DNA of 7,071 nt from Candidatus Moraniibacteriota bacterium. Its GTDB lineage: Bacteria; Patescibacteriota; Minisyncoccia; Moranbacterales; UBA2206. A model generated the notes under the pieces. The model saw nothing but the letters and a program-made list of their open reading frames with translations. It made no database searches and had not been told where the DNA came from. Every line of letters begins with the position of its first letter. The first letter of the stretch is position 1. Shown piece after piece: positions 1-6,043 of this stretch. The stretch lies in contig JAHFOP010000050.1 in NCBI GenBank assembly GCA_023261605.1, positions 1 to 7,071 of the forward strand, given 5' to 3'. Made by a program: the position numbers and the translations under genes.

Positions 1-2088
1 CAAAGCCAAGGACGTGAGTGAGCGCTCCCCGCCGGACAGCATCGTTAAATTGGCAATTTTTTTGCCGGGCGGACAAGCGGAGATGTCAATGCCGGTCTGC
101 GTCTCTTCTTCCTCCGAATCTTCCATTTCTTCTTCACTGGCCTTTTCACCTTCTTCTTCCGCCAGATCCTTCAAACGGCGTCTGAAATTTTGCACTTTGA
201 CTTTGGTCATATGCGCATTTCCACCGCCAAAAATGATGCGGAAATATTTGGTAAATTCTTTATTGATTTCTTCATAGGTCGTGGCGAATTCTTTTTCGAT
301 CTTCTGATCCATCTCTTTGATCACTTCTTTGAGTGACAACATGGCTTTTTCCAGATCAATCGACTCGGTCGACAAAAACTCATATCGCTTGTTGGTTTCT
401 TCATATTCATCGATGACCAACGGATCAATGCCGCCAATCTGTTCCATTTGGACTTTAAGTTTGCCGATTTCGTGCTCAATGATCGGCCGTTCCACTTTTT
501 CAGCCACTTCCTTCAGCTCTTCCGGTTCAATTTTGATCGCTTCTTTAATCTCGCGCCTAAGATCTTCCTCGCGCACTTCCACGCGAGCGAGTGCGATTTT
601 CGCCTCATTGAAGCGATCCTTAAATTTATTCAATTCCTCCTGTGAACTGCGCAATGTCCTCTCCAGTTCAAAAAACTTTTGTCGACTTTCTCGACCTGCA
701 GTTGCCATCTCCTCAATGTTTTTTTCCAAAACTTTTCCTTCTTCTTCTGTTTTTCCAATTTCTTCCCGCAGAACTTGCGTTCGATTGGACATTTCCGCCA
801 CCACAGCTAGTTGCGCCATTTTTTCTTTCTCAAATTTTTCCACTCTTTCTTGATGCTCTTTTTCCGCCTGAACATTATCCGTCTTTGTCTCCTTTTTGCC
901 TTTCTCAATATCCGATTTAAGTTCAAAAAGTTTCTGACTGATAGCCCGAGCGTATTCCCGAATATCTTGTAGTTCAGACAACTCCTCTACTCCTTCCAAG
1001 CGCTGGATCAGTTTTTCTTGATCAGCCTTGAGTTCGATGATGGCCCCTTTCACATAGCCAAAGTCCACTGGGATACTTTCGATCCGAATTTCCTCAATGA
1101 GCCGTATATTTTTTTGCCTTTCCTTCTCAATTTCAATGCGACCTTCCAAAACAATCAGTTCGCGATCAAGCTGACTCAAAGTGTTTCTTTTTTGCCTGAG
1201 CTCATTTTCCATTTTCGGCAATTCTTCATTTTTTTCTTCTTGTCGGTTTTCTTTGCCGAGTTCATCATTAATCTTATCCACTTCACGCTGAATGTTCATC
1301 ATAGTCCGCCCAATGTCATCCTTGGCTTCATTGAAAGTGGCTTGTTCTCTTTGGAAATTGTGCCACAAATAGGAAAAAAGGGTGACTTGTTTGTCCCGCA
1401 GCTCGCGCGCCACTGCTTCACTCTGCGACGCTTTTTCCGCTTGGCGTTTGAGAAGTCGCATATGAGGCTTGATTTCTTCCATCAGTTCGCGCACCCGCGC
1501 CAAATTATGTTTGGTCGATTCCAACTTGCGCAGTGATCGCTCTTTCTTGATTTGATATTGTTTCACGCCGGCCGCGTCTTCCAAAACAGTGCGCCGCTCC
1601 AAAGGCGTGGCATTCAAAACCGAATCGGCCATACCTTGATTCACAATGGCATAACTTTCCTTGCCCACGCCGGCCGCCGCCAGCATATCCGCAATATCTT
1701 GCAAGCGCACCCGCGAGCCATTGATGAGATATTCTGATTCTCCAGAACGAAAGATTTTGCGAGTGATGGACACTTCTTCAAATTCCAATGGCATGCGATG
1801 ATCACTATTATCCAAAATCAAAGTAACACTAGCTGAACCGAGGCGCGCTTTCTTGCCGCTGCCAGCAAAGATGATGTCCTCAGATTTTTTGCCACGCAAG
1901 TTTTTCATCGACTGCTCGCCCATCACCCAGCGCAAAGCATCCGCCACGTTCGATTTGCCACTACCATTCGGTCCAACAATAGCTGTGGTACCAAGATTCT
2001 TCTCATTTCCAGCTGAAACTAAAAAATCCAACGTGGTCTTGTTGGCAAAAGATTTAAATCCTGAAATTTCCAGTTTCTTTAAATACAC
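1..2088 (-). CDS. smc: Chromosome segregation ATPase SMC, short form, 3' end cut by the window edge
   Basis: SMC proteins are ABC-type ATPases that dimerise, load on DNA with ScpA/ScpB and organise and segregate the chromosome. The 696 codons visible open with the family's KKLEISGFKSFA block. Walker A GPNGSGKS follows at residues 39-46, then the LRWVMGEQS block, the FRSGESEYLING block and EDAAGV. Long charged coiled coils fill the middle. The C-terminal head half begins near FGGG (620-623), with PPGKK at 673-677 and the ABC signature LSGGE at 684-688. Walker B lies beyond the edge. The start is taken as GTG because an in-frame stop sits only 24 nt upstream and no ATG intervenes; there is no Shine-Dalgarno. 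In B. subtilis SMC the signature lies near residue 1090, so this protein is about 400 residues shorter, lacking a recognisable hinge. An acidic stretch (644-662) enlarges the head. It follows rnc but has its own promoter. Confidence 0.96.
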   Translation of the reverse strand, partial: MYLKKLEISGFKSFANKTTLDFLVSAGNEKNLGTTAIVGPNGSGKSNVADALRWVMGEQSMKNLRGKKSEDIIFAGSGKKARLGSASVTLILDNSDHRMPLEFEEVSITRKIFRSGESEYLINGSRVRLQDIADMLAAAGVGKESYAIVNQGMADSVLNATPLERRTVLEDAAGVKQYQIKKERSLRKLESTKHNLARVRELMEEIKPHMRLLKRQAEKASQSEAVARELRDKQVTLFSYLWHNFQREQATFNEAKDDIGRTMMNIQREVDKINDELGKENRQEEKNEELPKMENELRQKRNTLSQLDRELIVLEGRIEIEKERQKNIRLIEEIRIESIPVDFGYVKGAIIELKADQEKLIQRLEGVEELSELQDIREYARAISQKLFELKSDIEKGKKETKTDNVQAEKEHQERVEKFEKEKMAQLAVVAEMSNRTQVLREEIGKTEEEGKVLEKNIEEMATAGRESRQKFFELERTLRSSQEELNKFKDRFNEAKIALARVEVREEDLRREIKEAIKIEPEELKEVAEKVERPIIEHEIGKLKVQMEQIGGIDPLVIDEYEETNKRYEFLSTESIDLEKAMLSLKEVIKEMDQKIEKEFATTYEEINKEFTKYFRIIFGGGNAHMTKVKVQNFRRRLKDLAEEEGEKASEEEMEDSEEEETQTGIDISACPPGKKIANLTMLSGGERSLTSLAL

Positions 2089-2103
2089 AGCAAAATGAAA
2101 AAG

Positions 2104-2133
2104 ATTATACTATCTATAAATATATTATACTAT
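2104..2133 (-). repeat. 10-bp direct repeat, 20-bp period, in smc promoter
   Basis: The decamer ATAGTATAAT (minus strand) occurs twice, at 2124-2133 and 2104-2113, separated by exactly 20 bp start to start. The bases flanking the two copies differ, so the repeat is exactly ten bases. Each copy contains a perfect TATAAT. The pair could be two tandem -10 elements or a two-site operator on one face of the helix. The region is AT-rich, so chance is possible. Confidence 0.55.
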
Positions 2134-2151
2134 ATCTTCGCCAAAAAACAA
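2124..2151 (-). promoter_or_regulatory. Likely smc promoter (-35/-10)
   Basis: On the minus strand a TTGTTT -35-like hexamer (2151-2146) is followed after 16 nt by a consensus TATAAT (2129-2124). Transcription would start near 2117, giving a leader of about 29 nt before the smc GTG. The -35 lies inside the U-tract of the rnc terminator. A second TATAAT at 2109-2104 has no good -35 at the right distance, but could give a leader of about 9 nt. No Shine-Dalgarno is present in either leader. Confidence 0.55.
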
Positions 2152-2173
2152 AACCCGGACAAATCCGAGTTTT
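2141..2173 (-). terminator. Rho-independent terminator after rnc
   Basis: Read on the minus strand, AAAACTCGGA (2173-2164) pairs with TCCGGGTTTT (2159-2150) across a TTTG loop. This gives a 10-bp stem with one G-U pair, followed by a T-rich run broken by a single G. The wobble pairs only on the minus-strand RNA (it is C-A on the other), which supports termination of the leftward rnc transcript. It begins 33 nt past the rnc stop codon. Confidence 0.7.
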
Positions 2174-2206
2174 TTATGTTCAAAGGCTAGAATGTTTTTA
2201 TATATG

Positions 2207-2896
2207 TTACCAGCCTTTCGCGACCAGACCTTTCTCGGCCGCACTCCGCTGAGCTTCTTGTTTGGATTTACCTTCACCTTCTGCCACCAATTCATCGTTC
2301 AAATAGATGCCGACTACAAATTTTTTGTCATGATCCGGTCCGCTTTCACTGGTCACACGATACGACGGCGTAACCCCGACTGAATCTTGGGCTTTTTCTT
2401 GGAAACTGCTTTTTGGATCCATATACAATTTCTTCTCAATAATTTCGGACAACTCCACTACGACATTTTTCATAATAAAGTCTCGGCATTTTTCATAACC
2501 TTTCTCTTTCTGATCAAGATAAATCGCACCCGTTATAGCCTCAAAAGCATTGGCGAGCAAATATTGGCGCGCACGACCCGTATCTTTGGATTCGCCACGA
2601 CTCATCATTAAGTGTTCCTCCACGCCCAGACGACCCGAAATTTTGGCCAACATTTCGCCATTCACTAAAGCCGCTCGCCAATTGGTCAGCTCTCCCTCCG
2701 GATTGGAGAAATTATTATACAAATATTCAGTCACCACCAATTCCAAAACCGCATCACCCAGAAATTCCAAACGCTCATTATGATCCAATTTATAACTGCG
2801 ATGCTCGTTCAGATATGACCGATGAGTCATAGCTTGCTGAAGCAACTCAATATTATTAAATTTTACCCCCAGCTTTTCAGCAAAGTCTTCCAACAT
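2207..2896 (-). CDS. rnc: Ribonuclease III
   Basis: RNase III is a cytoplasmic, Mg-dependent homodimeric endonuclease that cuts double-stranded RNA and processes the rRNA precursor. At 229 residues it has normal family length. The catalytic domain (about 1-150) carries the signature NERLEFLGDAVL at 40-51, supplying E41, E44 and D48, then EGELTNWRAALVN at 67-79 and E119 in the second metal-binding segment. The double-stranded RNA binding domain (about 160-229) ends in the typical GEGKSKQEAQRSAAEKGL (207-224). The position three before E119, Asp in E. coli (D114) and Aquifex (D107), is Asn116 here (codon AAT). The gene starts 23 nt after nusB, has no Shine-Dalgarno, and is followed by a terminator. 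Position between nusB and smc fits the conserved rnc-smc neighbourhood. Identity is secure; full catalytic competence is inferred. Confidence 0.97.
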   Translation of the reverse strand: MLEDFAEKLGVKFNNIELLQQAMTHRSYLNEHRSYKLDHNERLEFLGDAVLELVVTEYLYNNFSNPEGELTNWRAALVNGEMLAKISGRLGVEEHLMMSRGESKDTGRARQYLLANAFEAITGAIYLDQKEKGYEKCRDFIMKNVVVELSEIIEKKLYMDPKSSFQEKAQDSVGVTPSYRVTSESGPDHDKKFVVGIYLNDELVAEGEGKSKQEAQRSAAEKGLVAKGW

Positions 2897-2919
2897 GCAA
2901 TAAAATTATGAAACTTAAA

Positions 2920-3420
2920 TTACTTTCCTGTTTTTACATCATCGCTTTTTTTGTCAACGGAGGCTTTTCTATCTTTTTTAGAAACATCATCTTTCATTGG
3001 CTCGCCCAGTTCACGATAGATTGTGCCGAGCACTCCATTCACGAACCGACCGGAAGATTCTCCGCCGAAAGATTTGGCCAATTCAATAGCTTCATTGATG
3101 GCTACTTTGGGTGGCACTTCCTCATAGTTACCAAAAAGTAATTCGAATATACCAAGTCGCAAAATATTGCGATCCACGATAGTCACTTGATCAAGTGGCC
3201 ACTCTGGCGCACACTTTTCAATCAATGGATCAATTTTAGCGATATTTTTGATAGTATTTCCGACTAAAAAATGTACGAACTCCGTATCGTCCATACCGGG
3301 GCCGAATTCCTTGATGTTTTTGTCAATCACATCTTCTGCATCTTTACTTTTTTTGCCGTTAAAATCCCATTCATAAAGACATTGCATCGCGATGGAGCGG
3401 GACAAGTGACGATTCGCCAT
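2920..3420 (-). CDS. nusB: Transcription antitermination factor NusB
   Basis: NusB is an all-helical RNA-binding protein that, with NusE (ribosomal protein S10), binds boxA of rRNA leaders and keeps RNA polymerase from terminating early. The N-terminus, NRHLSRSIAMQCLYEWDF (3-20), and the C-terminal block AINEAIELAKSFGGESSGRF (107-126) are hallmarks of the family, and the core of about 138 residues has normal length. Residues 141-166 form an extra tail rich in Lys, Asp and Ser, without predicted fold. The ATG begins 2 nt after the rpmF stop codon and there is no Shine-Dalgarno, so translational coupling with rpmF is likely. Grouping with L32 and RNase III puts three ribosome-biogenesis genes in one transcript. 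Confidence 0.96.
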   Translation of the reverse strand: MANRHLSRSIAMQCLYEWDFNGKKSKDAEDVIDKNIKEFGPGMDDTEFVHFLVGNTIKNIAKIDPLIEKCAPEWPLDQVTIVDRNILRLGIFELLFGNYEEVPPKVAINEAIELAKSFGGESSGRFVNGVLGTIYRELGEPMKDDVSKKDRKASVDKKSDDVKTGK

Positions 3421-3422
3421 AA

Positions 3423-3632
3423 CTATTTTTTGTTTTTAGCTTTTTTATCGATCTTTTTCATCGTGTCTACCACTTCCTTGCCTTTATAGAAACCACATTT
3501 TGGACAGACCAAATGAGGCAAAATTTTGGCCTTGCAATTAGAACAGGCGACCAAATCCTTTGGTTTGATTTGATGATGGGCTCTAGCTCTGTCTCGCCTA
3601 GCTTTAGTGTGATGCTGTCTAGCTACTGGCAT
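3423..3632 (-). CDS. rpmF: Large-subunit ribosomal protein bL32
   Basis: This 69-residue basic protein is ribosomal protein L32, a component of the 50S subunit. The N-terminal half is Arg/His/Lys-rich (HHTKARRDRARAHH, 7-20), as usual. A zinc ribbon is formed by C30-x2-C33 and C43-x2-C46, so this is the zinc-binding form. YKGKEV (49-54) is the typical strand after the ribbon; the Lys-rich tail (58-69) is somewhat long. The gene lies 67 nt downstream of the MBL-fold gene with no hairpin between, so read-through from the comEC operon is possible, although a weak promoter may lie in the gap. In many bacteria rpmF neighbours fatty-acid genes such as plsX; none is present here, which suits a reduced genome. 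Confidence 0.96.
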   Translation of the reverse strand: MPVARQHHTKARRDRARAHHQIKPKDLVACSNCKAKILPHLVCPKCGFYKGKEVVDTMKKIDKKAKNKK

Positions 3633-3635
3633 ATG

Positions 3636-3641
3636 TTTATA
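3636..3641 (-). promoter_or_regulatory. Possible -10 element just upstream of rpmF
   Basis: A TATAAA hexamer ends only 3 nt before the rpmF ATG, so a transcript from it would start at or within the ATG and be leaderless. The nearest -35-like hexamer, TTGTTG (3661-3656), is at a short 14-nt spacing. An alternative pair is TTGCCA (3694-3689) with GATAAT (3673-3668), spacing 15, giving a leader of about 30 nt. Neither is strong, and read-through from comEC may be enough. Confidence 0.3.
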
Positions 3642-3699
3642 CTTTTAAATATTTACAACAAATTAAGATTATCATCAAATAGACGTTTTGGCAAGAAAG

Positions 3700-4524
3700 C
3701 TAGAATTCATAGACAATATCTCCCATCTGGTCCGTTCTTTTCACCACAATGCCATGCGATTTTAATTTGTCTATAACTTCTTGTGCCGGATGTCCGTAAC
3801 GATTATTCGCACCGACCGAAATGATGGCTTCGCGAGGATTTACCTTGCCTAAAAACTCATCGCTTGTGGCATATTTGGAACCATGATGCGCTACCTTCAA
3901 AATATTGGCAGACAGATCCATCCCTGAAGCAAAAATCCTTGTGTCTTCCTCGATGGGAAAATCACCTGTGAAAAGAAAAACGTTTTTACCGGCCACGAGC
4001 TTAGCAACAATACTGTCTGCGTTGGTGTCTTTCGGATTATTCACCAGATCTTCTCCAGGATACAAAATGGTCAGATTGGCCTCGTCTAATTTTATATTTA
4101 TTCCTCGTTCTCCGCGCAAACGATCAATTTTTTTATCATTGATAAGTTGCAGATAATTTTTATACGCCTCTGAATCTCCAGCAGCCGAATTATCAATCTC
4201 TTCGCCAACTCTATAGCTTTTCAAAACCCCAATGAGACCACCAATATGGTCTTGATCGGGATGTGTAGCGATAACCACTTCAATAGTCCGATCCCAAAAC
4301 GGAATATATTTTCCCAACTCTTCCAGTTCTTTTTGACTACTCGGTCCGCCGTCAATCAAAATTTGATTCGAACCTTTTTCAATAAGAATTGCATCACCTT
4401 GCCCCACATCCAAAAAAACTACTTTCACTTTTTGATTCTTCGCATAAAAAATAATGCCGGCTAAAACGAGGCTGATTGTGAACAAAAATACAATTAAACC
4501 ATAGACTGTTTTTCTTTTTGACAT
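3700..4524 (-). CDS. Membrane-anchored MBL-fold hydrolase, detached ComEC C-terminal domain
   Basis: This 274-residue protein matches the metallo-beta-lactamase domain normally fused to the C-terminus of ComEC, thought to degrade the non-transported DNA strand during uptake. Residues 3-5 are basic (KRK) and 7-28 form one hydrophobic helix with no lipobox Cys, so I infer a signal anchor with the catalytic domain outside. Domain motifs in order: FLDVGQGDAILIE (37-49), DGG (58-60), the zinc motif THPDQDH (87-93), TGD (186-188), AHHGS (212-216), NRYGHP (241-246) and RTD (263-265). All expected metal ligands (H88, D90, D92, H93, D188, H213/H214) appear intact. The ATG lies 31 nt inside the end of the comEC membrane gene, in the -1 frame, without a Shine-Dalgarno, so it is probably translationally coupled. 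A role as an independent hydrolase cannot be excluded. Confidence 0.9.
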   Translation of the reverse strand: MSKRKTVYGLIVFLFTISLVLAGIIFYAKNQKVKVVFLDVGQGDAILIEKGSNQILIDGGPSSQKELEELGKYIPFWDRTIEVVIATHPDQDHIGGLIGVLKSYRVGEEIDNSAAGDSEAYKNYLQLINDKKIDRLRGERGINIKLDEANLTILYPGEDLVNNPKDTNADSIVAKLVAGKNVFLFTGDFPIEEDTRIFASGMDLSANILKVAHHGSKYATSDEFLGKVNPREAIISVGANNRYGHPAQEVIDKLKSHGIVVKRTDQMGDIVYEF

Positions 4525-5957
4525 CTGCTAATGAAAATCATTACGCTTGTTATAATTATATACCAAGCCGCTACTTCCCACCACGTGATTTTCATGGGCA
4601 CAGCAGCATATTTGAGGCCTGATAAAAAATCAATGGTCAGTATTTCATATTTCAAAGGCAAATAGGCCAGCCAGGAAAAAACCAGTGCGACTGAGTTGGA
4701 AACAAATCCAATCACCGCTGCCAGAAATCCCAAAAGCATAGTGAGAGGAAGAAATGGCAAGATCAAAAGATTGGCCAAGGGAGAAATGATCGACAGCTGA
4801 CTAAAATTGAAAAGAATGATCGGCAAGACAAAAACCTGAGCACTGAGCGTGAGAAAAAGAATTTCACTCAGACCAAAGACTTTGTTTTTTTTGACTAAAT
4901 AATTATTAAACAACGGGTAAATGTAGATGATACCGACGGTGGCGAGAAATGACAGCTGGAACCCGACGTCATAGCGCAAAAGCAAAGGGTTGTTCATAAG
5001 CATTGCATCGGCTGAAAAAATGATTGCATTTTGTGAATTGGCCAACCGCCCATTTTTCATCGCCCAAATGAGTAGGATTCCCATCACTCCCGCACGCACG
5101 GCCGAAGCCGAAAGTCCCGTGACAATCACAAAAAGAATGATCCCGATCGCCGCAAACCAGAAAGCTTGGCGGCGCCAGAGACCGATGGCGATGCCGATAA
5201 TCATAAGATACTCCGCGATGATGGTCACATTATAACCCGATACGGCCGTGATGTGCGAAAGCCCCGTACGTGAAAATTCTGCCTGAATGTCTTTCGACAA
5301 CTGGTGAGAACCTCCCAAAATAAGCCCCACCAAAAGTCCCGCTTCAGGCGACGGAATGAGTTGGTTTATATTATCTTCGAAACCATTTTTCACGCCAATA
5401 AGTCCCGCATAAAATTTATTACCGCCAACTTCACCAAGTTTTTCAATCTTGGGTTTTTGACATTGGTAATAAACACCTTTGGCCGCCAGATACATTTTGT
5501 AATCAAAATCTGGTAAGATATTTTTTGGCAATTCCAGTGAGCAAGACAGACTCAACTTTTCTCCATAAGAAAATTTTTGATAAGCACTGACGCTAACCAG
5601 AATTCTTTGTGATGCATCATTTTCCGGAGAAACAGTCAGATTTTGTAGCATGTCATTCAGCTCTGGTTCCTTGATGATTTCAACTACGCTAGAAAAATTT
5701 TGTTTTTCCGTACTTAAGTTTTTTATTTTTTCCAAACGTGTTGTCGTGAGCCACGTTCCGCCGAGAAAAAATAAGACCGCAAAAGCAACCAGCAGATTTT
5801 TTTTATTCTCATAAAAGACCACAGCTAAAATAAGTATCGCGATTAAAACAAAAAACAACCACCCCATATTAACTGTTTGAGGAAAATAGAAAGAAGCGCC
5901 AAAAATTCCGGCCAAAAAACTGAGGCTGAGAATGAAAAATATTTTGGATTTGGTCAC
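4494..5957 (-). CDS. comEC: ComEC/Rec2 competence membrane channel, without fused MBL domain
   Basis: ComEC forms the inner-membrane channel through which single-stranded DNA enters during natural transformation. This 487-residue version has N-terminal membrane helices (about 5-70), a soluble extracytoplasmic OB-like domain (about 75-180; DUF4131-type) and the polytopic competence domain (about 200-475). Diagnostic blocks are SPEAGLLVGLILGG (203-216), GLSHITAVSGYNV (232-244), SAVRAGVMG (285-293), DVGFQLSFLATVGI (330-343) and SPLANLLILPFLPL (392-405). Cys139 and Cys166 in the OB-like domain resemble the disulfide pair reported in B. subtilis ComEC. Full-length ComEC is usually 700-800 residues and ends in an MBL domain; here that domain is the next, overlapping gene. 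The start is GTG, placed where a leaderless transcript from the adjacent -10 would begin. In this genome type uptake may serve nucleotide scavenging as much as recombination; that is inference. Confidence 0.95.
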   Translation of the reverse strand: MTKSKIFFILSLSFLAGIFGASFYFPQTVNMGWLFFVLIAILILAVVFYENKKNLLVAFAVLFFLGGTWLTTTRLEKIKNLSTEKQNFSSVVEIIKEPELNDMLQNLTVSPENDASQRILVSVSAYQKFSYGEKLSLSCSLELPKNILPDFDYKMYLAAKGVYYQCQKPKIEKLGEVGGNKFYAGLIGVKNGFEDNINQLIPSPEAGLLVGLILGGSHQLSKDIQAEFSRTGLSHITAVSGYNVTIIAEYLMIIGIAIGLWRRQAFWFAAIGIILFVIVTGLSASAVRAGVMGILLIWAMKNGRLANSQNAIIFSADAMLMNNPLLLRYDVGFQLSFLATVGIIYIYPLFNNYLVKKNKVFGLSEILFLTLSAQVFVLPIILFNFSQLSIISPLANLLILPFLPLTMLLGFLAAVIGFVSNSVALVFSWLAYLPLKYEILTIDFLSGLKYAAVPMKITWWEVAAWYIIITSVMIFISRCQKEKQSMV

Positions 5958-5963
5958 GGTATA

Positions 5964-5972
5964 ATTATAGCA
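5964..5972 (-). promoter_or_regulatory. Extended -10 promoter for comEC, probably leaderless
   Basis: The minus strand reads TGCTATAAT, a consensus extended -10 (TG-N-TATAAT). It ends 6 nt before the comEC GTG, so initiation at the usual distance falls on the GTG itself. No convincing -35 is visible; extended -10 promoters often manage without one. The element lies immediately after, and partly shares, the U-tract of the preceding terminator. Confidence 0.6.
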
Positions 5973-6010
5973 AATAAAAAAGACCAGAAGCTAACAAATC
6001 TTCCAGTCTT
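5972..6010 (-). terminator. Rho-independent terminator after the 65-residue orphan
   Basis: On the minus strand AAGACTGGAAG (6010-6000) pairs with CTTCTGGTCTT (5990-5980) around a 9-nt loop. The 11-bp stem has two adjacent G-U pairs and is followed by a T-run (TTTTTATTT). The wobbles would be mismatches on the opposite strand, so direction is clear. It starts 33 nt past the stop codon and closes the nrdG-like/DUF167/orphan transcript. Confidence 0.8.
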
Positions 6011-6043
6011 AATCTCGTAATAAGATAAATGCCCAAGCTATTA

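Noticed and set aside
317..1536. Long plus-strand open frames opposite smc (for example 317-853 and 1018-1536)
   Set aside because: They are antisense shadows of the charged coiled coil: Glu/Lys-rich codons read backwards give Ser/Phe/Leu-rich peptides with no domain. The minus-strand frame is clearly SMC.
2164..2176. The same hairpin at 2150-2173 as a plus-strand terminator
   Set aside because: A short T-run follows the hairpin on the plus strand as well, but no plus-strand gene ends there and the G-U pair becomes a C-A mismatch in that direction.
3700..4524. MBL-fold protein as a beta-lactamase or RNase J/Z type nuclease
   Set aside because: FLDVGQGDA, AHHGS and NRYGHP are typical of ComEC-type MBL domains, and RNase J/Z hallmark domains such as beta-CASP are absent at this length.
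4494..5957. comEC as a pseudogene broken by frameshift
   Set aside because: Both halves are intact with all expected motifs, and the MBL half has its own ATG, basic N-terminus and membrane anchor. Separate ComEC and MBL genes are, as I recall, frequent in such genomes, so a working split is more likely than decay.
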